A DNA stretch of 64,000 nt, taken from assembly GCF_004004555.2 (NCBI RefSeq), contig NZ_SACP01000012.1, positions 123,102 through 187,101 of the forward strand, written 5' to 3'. This document shows positions 55,627 to 64,000 of this stretch, one piece after another. Below the pieces are notes generated by a model. The model was not told the DNA's origin and did not search any database. It was given only the letters and a program-made list of their open reading frames with translations. This DNA comes from Methylobacterium oryzihabitans (lineage in GTDB: Bacteria > Pseudomonadota > Alphaproteobacteria > Rhizobiales > Beijerinckiaceae). Both the position numbers and the translations under genes were made by a program. Position 1 is the stretch's first letter, and every line of letters starts with the position of its first letter.

Positions 55627-55654
55627 GGCCCGGCTCCGCACGGGAAGCCGGGCC
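55627..55654 (-). promoter_or_regulatory. stem-loop between gltI and gltJ
   Basis: A perfect 9-bp stem GGCCCGGCT/AGCCGGGCC with a 10-base loop lies 11 bases after the gltI stop, without a T run. Such hairpins commonly protect the binding-protein message so that it is made in excess over the membrane subunits. Confidence 0.6.
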
Positions 55655-55665
55655 GCCGGGGCCGC

Positions 55666-56571
55666 TCAGTACATCGCCGGATCGGGGCTGTCGCTCGGCT
55701 GGGCGAACGCCTTCTGCAGCGGCTCGCTCATCGGCAGGTTCAGGTTGATGTCCCGCGGCGGGATCGGCTTGGTGAACCACTTGTCGTAGGTCGCCTTGCC
55801 CTCGGGGCTCTTGTAGAAGGCGGCCGTGGCGGCATCGACGACCTTCTTGAACGGCGCGTCGTCCTTGCGCAGCATGATCCCGTAGGGCTCGGGCTTCGAC
55901 AGGGCGTCGGCCGAGATCATGTAGGCGCCGGGATCCTTCGAGCCGGCGGCGAGGGAGGCGAGCAGCACGTCGTCCATCACGAAGGCGACGGCGCGGCCGG
56001 TCTCGACCATCAGGAACGCCTCGGCGTGGTCCTTGGCCGGCAGGATCGTGATGCCGAGCTTCTTCTCGGTGTTGTACTCGTTGATCTGCCGGATGTTGGT
56101 GGTGCCGGAGGTCGAGACGACGGTCTTGCCCTTCAGGTCCTCGAACTTCGAGACGTTGCTGGCCTTCTTGGCGACGAAGCGGGTCGCGGTGAGGAAGTGG
56201 GTGTTGGTGAACCCGACCTGCTTCTGGCGGTCGGCGTTGTTGGTGGTCGAGCCGCATTCGAGGTCGACGGTGCCGTTGGCGATCAGCGGGATGCGGGTCG
56301 CGGAGGTCACCGGGTTCAGCCGGGTCTCGAGCTTGTCGAGCTTCAGGTCGGCCTTCACCGCGTCGACGATCTTGTGGCAGATGTCCATGGCGTAGCCGAC
56401 AGGCTTCTGGCTGCCGTCGAGATAGGAGAACGGCACCGAGGAGTCGCGGTAGCCGAGGGTGATCTGGCCCGTCTCCTTGATCTTCTTCAGCGTCCCCGTC
56501 AGTTCCTGAGCCGAGGCCGGGGCGACCGCGAGACCGGCGATCACGACGGGAAGCAGACATTTCAAACGCAT
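55666..56571 (-). CDS. gltI: glutamate/aspartate-binding periplasmic protein
   Basis: This 301-residue protein has a signal peptide (cleavage near ASA-QE, residue 22) and close agreement with the GltI family: SSVPFSYLDGSQKPVGYAMD, IPLIANGTVDLECGSTTNN, VVSTSGTT and GRAVAFMMDD-like GRAVAFVMDD, PIPPRDINLNL at the C-terminus. It binds glutamate and aspartate in the periplasm. The dgcN-dgcA pair lies 500 bases away on the other strand, which suggests D-glutamate may be a ligand. Confidence 0.92.
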   Translation of the reverse strand: MRLKCLLPVVIAGLAVAPASAQELTGTLKKIKETGQITLGYRDSSVPFSYLDGSQKPVGYAMDICHKIVDAVKADLKLDKLETRLNPVTSATRIPLIANGTVDLECGSTTNNADRQKQVGFTNTHFLTATRFVAKKASNVSKFEDLKGKTVVSTSGTTNIRQINEYNTEKKLGITILPAKDHAEAFLMVETGRAVAFVMDDVLLASLAAGSKDPGAYMISADALSKPEPYGIMLRKDDAPFKKVVDAATAAFYKSPEGKATYDKWFTKPIPPRDINLNLPMSEPLQKAFAQPSDSPDPAMY

Positions 56572-56758
56572 ACGTGCTCTCCGATTGGGCAGGGCCATAC
56601 GTCCGTCACGCCAGCAACGGCGTCAAGGGCGGCGGATCGAGGTTGATGATGCGGAATGCGGCAGGGCCCGACCCCGTCCGCCTTCGTCACGCAAGGAGCG
56701 GGCCAGCGCCCATCGTCCTGGGACGGGACATACCCGCCGTCCTGCGACGGGAGAGAGG

Positions 56759-56949
56759 CGCCAGGGCAATCGGGTGAAACCCGATTGTCGATGCGGCGGG
56801 CGCGAAGAGCGCCCCGCGCAGCGGGTCCGGGAGGACGAAGGTCCTCTCGGACGCAGAGCGGAGCGAAAGCCAAAGTCACGGATGTGACTGCCGGCGTTTG
56901 AGGCCAAGCAAGAAGCCCAGGGCAATCGGGTTCACCCGATTGCCCTGGA
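56759..56949 (-). repeat. interspersed intergenic repeat, copy B
   Basis: Read on the minus strand it starts with a perfect 14-bp hairpin, CCAGGGCAATCGGG with its complement (56917-56948). It passes through a core matching copies A and C (CTTGGCCTCAAACGCCGGCAG, TTTGGCTTTCGCTCCGCTCTG) and ends in hairpin CAATCGGGT/ACCCGATTG (56767-56787). It fills most of the 514-base divergent gap between gltI and dgcN. Confidence 0.75.
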
Positions 56950-57085
56950 GAGGCGCGCGGCGCCCTTGCCCCGGAGGCCGGCCCCCCGCATCATCCCGGC
57001 GGCCGTGACGACCCCGCTGGCCGGCCCGAAGCCGGCCGCCCGCGATCCGGCCGGCCCCGATCGATCGTCGTCCCCGGAGCGCATC

Positions 57086-58108
57086 ATGCAGATCGCCACG
57101 CCCTACCTGATGTTCCTCGGCGACGTGCCGGACCGCCTCGCGGCCAAGACCGCCTACGGCATCGTCGACTGGCGGCCCGAATGGTGCGTCGGCCAGTTGC
57201 GGCTGCCGGGCTGCGCCGCCGATCTCGGCATTCCCGACCTCACCCTCGCGGAGGCGATGGCCAAGGGCGCGCGCACGCTGATCGTCGGGGTGGTCAATGC
57301 CGGCGGCGTGCTGCCCGAGCACTGGGTCGCCAGCATCGTGGCGGCGATCGAGGCCGGGCTCGACGTGGCGAGCGGCCTGCACACCCGGCTCGGCTCGGTG
57401 CCGGCGATCGCCGAGGCGGCCGAGCGCCGCGGCCGCCGGCTCCACGACGTGCGCCATTCCGACGAGCGCTTCGACACCGGCAAGGGCACGAAGCGGCCGG
57501 GCCGGCGCCTGCTGACGGTCGGGACCGACTGCTCGGTCGGCAAGAAGTACACCGCGCTCGCCCTGGAGCGCGGGATGCGCGCCGCCGGCTTCGACGCCGA
57601 CTTCCGCGCCACCGGCCAGACCGGGGTGTTCATCTCCGGCCGCGGCGTCGCCATCGACGCGGTGGTGGCCGACTTCATCTCCGGCGCCGTCGAGTGGATC
57701 TCCCCCGCCGCCGCGCCGGAGCACTGGGACCTGATCGAGGGCCAGGGCTCGCTGTTCCACCCCTCCTTCGCCGGGGTCAGCCTCGGCCTGCTGCACGGGG
57801 CGCAAGCGGACGCCTTCGTGATCTGCCACGAGCCGACCCGGACCCGGATGCGCGGCGTCCAGCACCCGCTGCCCTCGATCCGGGAGGTGATCGACCTGAC
57901 GATCCGCTGCGGCAGCCTCACCAACCCGGACATCCGCCCGGTCGGGATCGCGGTCAACACCCAGGCCCTCGACGAGGCCGAGGCCCGCGCCGTGCTCGAC
58001 CGGCTCGCCGGCGAGCACGACCTGCCGGCAACCGACCCGGTCCGCTTCGGCGTCGAGGGCCTCGTCGCGCGCCTCGCCGCCCTCTTCCCGGCGGGAGCGG
58101 CGGCATGA
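57086..58108 (+). CDS. dgcN: DgcN family protein (DUF1611), D-glutamate N-acetyltransferase-type
   Basis: This 340-residue DUF1611 protein has the P-loop-like segment VGTDCSVGKKYTALAL (near residue 150), FRATGQTGVFISGRGVAIDAV and the EGQGSLFHPSFAGVSLGLLHG motif. In marine Proteobacteria DgcN has been described as acetylating D-glutamate, with DgcA then racemising the N-acetyl product. The ATG at 57086 gives full family length, and its stop overlaps the dgcA start by four bases, so the two are coupled. Confidence 0.83.
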   Translation: MQIATPYLMFLGDVPDRLAAKTAYGIVDWRPEWCVGQLRLPGCAADLGIPDLTLAEAMAKGARTLIVGVVNAGGVLPEHWVASIVAAIEAGLDVASGLHTRLGSVPAIAEAAERRGRRLHDVRHSDERFDTGKGTKRPGRRLLTVGTDCSVGKKYTALALERGMRAAGFDADFRATGQTGVFISGRGVAIDAVVADFISGAVEWISPAAAPEHWDLIEGQGSLFHPSFAGVSLGLLHGAQADAFVICHEPTRTRMRGVQHPLPSIREVIDLTIRCGSLTNPDIRPVGIAVNTQALDEAEARAVLDRLAGEHDLPATDPVRFGVEGLVARLAALFPAGAAA

Positions 58109-59085
58109 TCCGGCTCGACGTCGCGGTGGAGACCTGGCCGATCGCCGGGCGCTTCACCATCTCGCGCGGCAGCCGCACCGAGGCGGTCGTGGTGGTCGCC
58201 CGGGTGAGCGACGGCGCCGTGACCGGCCGGGGCGAGTGCGTGCCCTATGCCCGCTACGGCGAGACCGTGGAGGGCGTGCGCGACCTCGTCCTCGCCCAGG
58301 CCGGGGCGCTCGCCGCCGGCGCGACCCGCGAGGCGTTGCAGGCCGCCATGAAGGCCGGGGCGGCGCGCAACGCCCTCGACTGCGCCCTGTGGGACTACGA
58401 GGCCAAGGCGCGCGGCGTGCCGGCCCACGTGCTGGCCGGGCTGCCGGCGCCGCGGCCGGCCACCACCGCCTACACGCTGAGCGTCGGGTCCCCCGAGGAG
58501 ATGGAGGCGGCCGCCCGCAAGGCCGCCGCCCGCCCGCTGCTAAAGGTGAAGCTCGCCGGCGACGGCGATCCGGAGCGGATCGCGGCGGTGCGGCGCGGCG
58601 CGCCGGACTCGCGCCTGATCGTCGATGCCAACGAGGCGTGGCGGCCGGCGAACCTCGAGGCCAACCTCGCCGCCTGCACGGCGGCCGGCGTCGCCCTGAT
58701 CGAGCAGCCGCTGCCGGCCGAGGCCGACGGGCTGCTCTCCGAGATCCCGCACCCGATCCCGCTCTGCGCCGACGAGAGCCTGCACGACCGCGCCGGCCTC
58801 GACGCGCTCAAGGGCCGCTACGACGCGATCAACATCAAGCTCGACAAGGCCGGCGGCCTCACCGAGGCGCTGGCGCTCGCCCGGGCGGCGCGGGAGCGCG
58901 GCCTGTCGGTGATGGTCGGCTGCATGCTCGGCACCTCGCTGGCGATGGCGCCCGCGATGCTGCTCGCCGGCTTCGCGACGGTGATCGACCTCGACGGCCC
59001 GCTCCTGCTCGCCCGCGACCGCGAGCCGGGCCTGCGCTTCGAGGGCAGCACCATCCACCCGCCCGAGCCCGCGCTCTGGGGCTGA
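58105..59085 (+). CDS. dgcA: N-acetyl-D-glutamate racemase / dipeptide epimerase-like enolase-superfamily enzyme
   Basis: This 326-residue protein is an enolase-superfamily member of the muconate-lactonizing type: LLKVKLAGD (Lys bases), metal ligands in IVDANEAW, LIEQPL and CADESL, and the second Lys in INIKLDKAGG. On sequence alone it could be an L-Ala-D/L-Glu epimerase. The overlap with dgcN favours DgcA, which interconverts N-acetyl-D- and L-glutamate. Confidence 0.83.
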   Translation: MIRLDVAVETWPIAGRFTISRGSRTEAVVVVARVSDGAVTGRGECVPYARYGETVEGVRDLVLAQAGALAAGATREALQAAMKAGAARNALDCALWDYEAKARGVPAHVLAGLPAPRPATTAYTLSVGSPEEMEAAARKAAARPLLKVKLAGDGDPERIAAVRRGAPDSRLIVDANEAWRPANLEANLAACTAAGVALIEQPLPAEADGLLSEIPHPIPLCADESLHDRAGLDALKGRYDAINIKLDKAGGLTEALALARAARERGLSVMVGCMLGTSLAMAPAMLLAGFATVIDLDGPLLLARDREPGLRFEGSTIHPPEPALWG

Positions 59086-59177
59086 CCGCCGCGGCTCGCC
59101 GTTAGGTCCGGCTTCCCCGGGGTCGCGTCGCGGCCTAGGGTCGCGGCGGACGCGGCGAACGACGGGCCCGGGGCGGC

Positions 59178-60506
59178 ATGACCAGCAGGGACGGAACGGC
59201 ACCCCACAGGATCGTGGTGGTGGGCGGCGGCGCGGCGGGCCTCCAGCTCGCCACCCGCCTCGGCGAGCGCTTCGGCCGCCGCAAGGAGGCGGAGATCGTC
59301 CTGATCGACCGCTCGCGCACCCACATCTGGAAGCCGCTGCTGCACGAGGTCGCCGCCGGCAGCATGGATGTCGGCCACCACGCCGTCGACTACCTCCACC
59401 ACGCCCACGCCCACGGCTTCCGCTACCGCATCGGCCGGATGACCGGCCTCGACCGGAACGCCAGGACGATCCGTCTCGCGGCGAGCCACGATGCGGAAGG
59501 GCGCGAGATCACGCCGGAGCGCTCGGTGCCCTACGACACCCTGGTGATCGCGGTCGGCAGCGCCAGCAACGATTTCGGCACCCCCGGCGTCGCCGAGCAC
59601 GCCATCGCCCTCGACACGCCGGACCAGGCCGAGCGCTTCCACCGCCGGCTCATCAACGCGATGATCCGCGCCCACGCCCAGGAGCAGCCGGTGCGGCCGG
59701 GTCAGCTCCACGTCGCGATCATCGGCGCCGGCGCCACCGGGACCGAACTCGCCGCCGAGCTGCACCGCACCACCCGGCAGGTCGCCGCCACCGGCCTCGA
59801 CCGGATCGACCCCGACAAGGACCTGAAGCTCACCCTGATCGAGGCGGCCGACCGGGTGCTCCCGGCGGTGCCGCCGAAGCTGTCGGGGGACGTGCTGGCG
59901 CTGCTCGGCCGCATCGGCGTCGAGGTGCTGACCGGCGCCCGCGTGACCGAGGTGCGGGGCGACGGCGTCCAGCTCGCCGACGGCCGCTTCGTCCCGGCCG
60001 AGCTGACCGTGTGGGCGGCCGGCGTGCGCGCGCCGGACTTCCTGCGCGACCTCGACGGGCTGGAGACGGCGCGCAACAACCAGCTCGTCGTCACGCCGAC
60101 GCTGCAGACCACCCGCGACCCCAACATCTTGGCCCTCGGCGACTGCGCCCACCTCGTCGATCCGGCCACCGGCGCCCCGGTGCCGCCCCGCGCCCAGGCC
60201 GCCCACCAGCAGGCGACCCACCTGCTGCGGCAGATGCCGAACCATCTCGCCGGCAAGCCGATGGCGCCGTTCCGCTACCGCGACTTCGGCTCCCTGGTCT
60301 CCCTCGGCGAGTATTCCGCCGTCGGCAACCTGATGGGCTTCATCCGCGGCAGGAATGTCTTCGTCGCCGGGCTGTTCGCCCGGATGATGTACCAGTCGCT
60401 CTACAAGATGCACCAGCGCGCCCTGCACGGCACCGGCAAGGTCGCGCTCGACACCGCGGCGCGGGCGCTGACCCGCCGCACCGAGCCGCGGGTGAAGTTG
60501 CACTGA
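59178..60506 (+). CDS. ndh: type II NADH dehydrogenase (NAD(P)/FAD oxidoreductase)
   Basis: This 442-residue protein has two dinucleotide-binding motifs, VVVGGGAAGLQLATRL at the N-terminus for FAD and IIGAGATGTELAAEL near residue 178 for NADH. It also has LALGDCAH and a C-terminal membrane-associating region around NVFVAGLFARMMYQSLYKMHQ. Type II dehydrogenases pass electrons from NADH to quinone without pumping protons. It stands as a single gene. Confidence 0.9.
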   Translation: MTSRDGTAPHRIVVVGGGAAGLQLATRLGERFGRRKEAEIVLIDRSRTHIWKPLLHEVAAGSMDVGHHAVDYLHHAHAHGFRYRIGRMTGLDRNARTIRLAASHDAEGREITPERSVPYDTLVIAVGSASNDFGTPGVAEHAIALDTPDQAERFHRRLINAMIRAHAQEQPVRPGQLHVAIIGAGATGTELAAELHRTTRQVAATGLDRIDPDKDLKLTLIEAADRVLPAVPPKLSGDVLALLGRIGVEVLTGARVTEVRGDGVQLADGRFVPAELTVWAAGVRAPDFLRDLDGLETARNNQLVVTPTLQTTRDPNILALGDCAHLVDPATGAPVPPRAQAAHQQATHLLRQMPNHLAGKPMAPFRYRDFGSLVSLGEYSAVGNLMGFIRGRNVFVAGLFARMMYQSLYKMHQRALHGTGKVALDTAARALTRRTEPRVKLH

Positions 60507-60599
60507 TTTGGTCCGGGTTGCGCCGGCCGGGGTTCGGTGCTCCTGTTCCGCCGAGCCCACGGTCCGACGGGGCCCGTGGGCCCGGGGAGGAACCACCGC

Positions 60600-60908
60600 A
60601 TGATCCAGGTCAGCGTGCTCTATCCGAAGGGCGAGGCGTTCGACCTCGACTACTACCTCAAGACCCACATGCCGCTGGTGCGCGAGCGCTGGTCGGCGCT
60701 GGGGCTGGAGAAGGCCGAGGTGGTGCGCGGCGCCGCGACGCCGGACGGCTCGCCCCCGCCCTACCAGATCATGGCGCTGCTGAGCTTCCGCTCGCTGGAG
60801 GACTTCCAGGCCGCCGCGGCCCGGCACGGCGGGGAGATCTTCGCCGACATCCCGAACTTCACCAAGGCGCAGGCGGTGGTGCAGATCAACGAACCGCTGC
60901 CCTGGTAG
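60600..60908 (+). CDS. EthD family small protein
   Basis: This 102-residue protein has the EthD signature: VSVLYPKGEAFDLDYYLKTHMPLV at the start and GEIFADIPNFTKAQAVVQIN at the end. EthD-like dimeric ferredoxin-fold proteins include a helper for ether-degrading P450 systems and several decarboxylase or cyclase enzymes. No P450 gene is adjacent, so its partner is unknown. It may be co-transcribed with the next small gene (10-base gap). Confidence 0.82.
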   Translation: MIQVSVLYPKGEAFDLDYYLKTHMPLVRERWSALGLEKAEVVRGAATPDGSPPPYQIMALLSFRSLEDFQAAAARHGGEIFADIPNFTKAQAVVQINEPLPW

Positions 60909-60918
60909 CGCTCCCGCG

Positions 60919-61203
60919 ATGATCGACATCGTCCAGATGGTGCGCGAGCAGCACCCGGATCTCGGCCCCTACGTGCTCGTCCTGCGCGAGCCGTCGGGGC
61001 TGCTGGCGCCGGAGGATCCCGACGCCCTCGCGGCCGAGGTCCTGGAGTGGAGCGCGGCCGAAGCGCCGGGCGTGCGGCTGAGCCGCCGGCCGGTCACCTA
61101 CGCCGCCTCCCGGAGCTGGCCGGAGGAGACCCGCCACCTCGCGCTCGTCGCCTTCCCGAGTGCCGGCGAGCTGGCGCGCTTCGCGGCGCGCTGGACGGGG
61201 TAG
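60919..61203 (+). CDS. small hypothetical protein
   Basis: A 94-residue protein starting MIDIVQMVREQHPDLGPYVLVLREP, mixed alpha/beta, no signal or membrane span. I do not recognise the family. It starts ten bases after the EthD gene and has the high third-position GC of real genes here, which supports a functional CDS. Confidence 0.55.
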   Translation: MIDIVQMVREQHPDLGPYVLVLREPSGLLAPEDPDALAAEVLEWSAAEAPGVRLSRRPVTYAASRSWPEETRHLALVAFPSAGELARFAARWTG

Positions 61204-61376
61204 GCGGGGCGCAGGGCTGTGCGAGAAAGACCCTTTTGGAATGAGGCGTGGAATTTCCCTCTCCCGATCGGGAGAAGAGATCCTGCGCGGGATCCCGAAG
61301 GGCATTCTTCCCGAACGTCCGGCGCGCAACGTCCCTGAGGCCCCCCGAAGCGCACTTCCATCGACGGAGCAGCGGC

Positions 61377-62135
61377 ATGGATCTCGGACTCGCGGACAAG
61401 GTGTGCCTCGTCACCGGCGCCAGCACCGGCATCGGCCGGGCCACCGCCCTCGAACTCGCGCGGGAAGGCGCCCGCGTCGTGGTGGCCGCCCGCAACCGGG
61501 AGGCCCTGGAGACCCTCGCGGCCGAGATCGAGCGGGCCGGGCACCCGGCTCCCGTGCGCCTCACCGCCGACCTCACCGCGGCGGACGGTCCCCGGGCCCT
61601 GGCTTCGGCGGCGCTGAGCGCCTGCGCCCGGGTCGACGTTCTCGTCAACAATGCCGGCGGCTCGCGGCCCCTGGCCCGGGCGGACGACGAGGCGGCCTGG
61701 GAGGAATCGTTCCTGCTCAACTTCACCGCCGCCCGCCGGCTCACCGACGCCCTGGCGCCCGCGATGCTCGACCGGGGCTGGGGCCGGATCGTCAACGTCT
61801 CGGGTGCCCTGATCGCGAAGGCCCTCAACGCGGCCTCGCCGGCCAAGGCCGCCCTGGAGAGCTGGTCCAAGGCCGCCGCGGCGGCCTACGCCTCCCGGGG
61901 CGTCACCGTGAACTGCATCGCGCCCGGCCGCATCAACACGCCCCAGATCCTCGACCGCCTGCATCCGACCGAGGAGGCCCGCCGCGCCTTCATCGACGCC
62001 AACATCCCGGCCGGGCGCTTCGGCGAGCCGGAGGAGGCCGCCGCCCTGATCGCCTTCCTGGCCTCGGAGCGGGCGAGCTTCATCACCGGCGCGGCGGTCC
62101 CGGTCGACGGCGGGTCGCTGCGTCTGGCGTTCTGA
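61377..62135 (+). CDS. atypical SDR family oxidoreductase
   Basis: This 252-residue SDR has the cofactor site TGASTGIGRATALELA, NNAG in LVNNAGGSRPLA, and the C-terminal FITGAAVPVDGGS. The conserved Lys is present in ASPAKAALESW, but the catalytic Tyr four residues earlier is Ala. Redox activity by the classical mechanism is therefore doubtful. The ATG at 61377 gives the usual short N-terminus; upstream sequence from 61204 shows no gene. Confidence 0.82.
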   Translation: MDLGLADKVCLVTGASTGIGRATALELAREGARVVVAARNREALETLAAEIERAGHPAPVRLTADLTAADGPRALASAALSACARVDVLVNNAGGSRPLARADDEAAWEESFLLNFTAARRLTDALAPAMLDRGWGRIVNVSGALIAKALNAASPAKAALESWSKAAAAAYASRGVTVNCIAPGRINTPQILDRLHPTEEARRAFIDANIPAGRFGEPEEAAALIAFLASERASFITGAAVPVDGGSLRLAF

Positions 62136-62174
62136 CGCGGGTCGGGATGCTCCTGCGGCAGCCCTCCTTGGACT

Positions 62175-62382
62175 CCAGGGCAATCGCCTCGGAGCGATTG
62201 CCCTGGTTTCTTGCTCGGCCTCAGGCGCCGGCGTTCGCATCCGCTCACTTGGCTTTCGCTCCGCTCTGCGTTCGCGGGGACGTTCGTCCCCTCGAACCCG
62301 CTCCGCGGGGCGCTGTTCGCGCCCGCCATCGAGCGTCGCCCTGCGGGCAACCGCAGGACAATCGCTGAAGCGATTGCCCTGC
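62175..62382 (+). repeat. interspersed intergenic repeat, copy C
   Basis: It starts with a 13-bp hairpin (62175-62206) built on CCAGGGCAATCGC. It continues through CTCGGCCTCAGGCGCCGGCG, TTGGCTTTCGCTCCGCTCTG and CTCCGCGGGGCGCTGTTCGC, and ends in a 13-of-14 paired hairpin (62353-62382) with AATCGCT/AGCGATT. Copies A and B have the same order. It lies after an SDR stop and before moxR. The flanks at 62136-62174 and 62383-62552 hold no gene. Confidence 0.75.
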
Positions 62383-62552
62383 CTTGGACTCCGGTCGGGA
62401 TTGACGCCCGCCCCGTCCCGCGGCCTGATCGGGGTTCGAGCGGGCCCCGTCAGAACGCCCGCCACAGGAGACGCCATGGCGTGGCTCGCGCGGCAGGCCG
62501 GATTCCGGCCTCTGGACCTTCCCGGATTCCGGCCGCTGGGCGTTCCGGCGCG

Positions 62553-63551
<999 letters not shown>

Positions 63552-63559
63552 GACCGGCG

Positions 63560-64000
63560 ATGGCGAATCCCGCCGCTCCCCTCGCCGCCCCCGGCATCGC
63601 CCTCGAGGCCGGCGCCCTGATGGGCCTGCGCCACCTCGCCCGGCGCGGCGCGGCGCCGCGGACCCGCGCCCTCGTCGGCCTGCCGGGCGGCATCGTCACC
63701 CGGCGGCGCGGCCGCGGCTCCGAGCCCGACGACGTGCGGCTGTGGGCCGAGGGCGACGACGTGCGCCACATCGACCGCAACAGCACCGCCCGCACCGGGC
63801 AGCTCCACACCCGCACCCACCACGAGGAGCGCGACCGCGCCGTGGTGATGCTGGCCGACTTCCGGCCCTCGATGCTGTTCGGCACCCGCCGCGCCCTGCG
63901 CTCGGTCGCGGCCGCCGAGGCGCTGGCGCTGCTCGGCTGGCGGGTCGCCGGCGACGGCGGGCGGGTCGGGCTCGCGGTGGTGCGGCACTTCAATAGCGTC
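63560..64000 (+). CDS. DUF58 domain protein (3' end outside window)
   Basis: The ATG at 63560 opens a frame running to the window edge, 147 residues visible. It contains GGIVTRRRGRGSEPDDVRLWAEGDDVRHIDR and the later THHEERDRAVVMLADFRPSM, the core of DUF58, a vWA-like family encoded next to moxR. Eight bases separate it from moxR, so the two form an operon that probably continues with vWA and transglutaminase-type genes beyond the window. Confidence 0.88.
   Translation, partial: MANPAAPLAAPGIALEAGALMGLRHLARRGAAPRTRALVGLPGGIVTRRRGRGSEPDDVRLWAEGDDVRHIDRNSTARTGQLHTRTHHEERDRAVVMLADFRPSMLFGTRRALRSVAAAEALALLGWRVAGDGGRVGLAVVRHFNSV

Overview
The window is about 64 kb of very GC-rich DNA from an alphaproteobacterium of the order Hyphomicrobiales (Rhizobiales), most likely Methylobacterium or a close relative. 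The evidence is a tail module of the kind found in gene transfer agents (GTAs), an flgE-flgK-flgL hook operon behind a sigma-54 promoter, a small DUF3606 gene, rhizobial-type intergenic palindromes, and DgcN/DgcA genes. No 16S rRNA is present and no database search could be run, so the genus is inferred.

Positions 1-12425 are the right end of a prophage: tape measure (cut by the window edge), the GTA-like tail genes DUF2460, DUF2163, NlpC/P60 and the giant TIM-barrel tail protein, a DUF2793 protein, a GH108 endolysin and two small membrane proteins. An AT-rich, antisense SEC-C gene sits between the two tail genes that are normally adjacent. The prophage ends at a 3' fragment of tRNA-Gln(CUG) that begins in the anticodon loop, taken as the attachment site.

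Positions 12673-19277 are chromosomal: DUF3606, then a tightly overlapping minus-strand operon (family 2 glycosyltransferase, acyl-CoA dehydrogenase-like protein, LmbE/PIG-L deacetylase, NodS-like methyltransferase), a spore-photoproduct-lyase-like radical SAM protein and purC. Positions 20048-29295 hold a secreted GH16 glycanase framed by RTX repeats, the flagellar hook genes flgL-flgK-flgE, a BLUF photoreceptor and a CheY-like receiver. A 251-bp MITE-like element has inserted exactly at the receiver's stop codon.

Positions 29859-33826 hold a lytic transglycosylase, dapA and smpB. Positions 33888-41653 form a cell-surface polysaccharide region: a lower-GC minus-strand trio (methyltransferase, UDP-galactopyranose-mutase-like flavoprotein, DUF707 protein), then a plus-strand heptose operon (gmhA, epimerase, an HddC-GmhB fusion, hddA). 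Positions 41701-50108 hold an SDR, argH, tlpA, a GT4 glycosyltransferase, opgH, an MFS exporter and a zeta-class GST.

An AT-rich island at about 50340-52466 carries one gene, an alpha/beta hydrolase joined to an acyltransferase-like domain. It and the prophage SEC-C gene are the best candidates for undescribed, perhaps defensive, functions. Positions 53177-59085 hold gltIJKL next to dgcN-dgcA, apparently a D-glutamate uptake and catabolism unit. The rest is a type II NADH dehydrogenase, an EthD-like protein, an atypical SDR, and MoxR with a truncated DUF58 gene. A roughly 140-210 bp interspersed repeat with hairpins at both ends occurs three times (18078, 56759, 62175).
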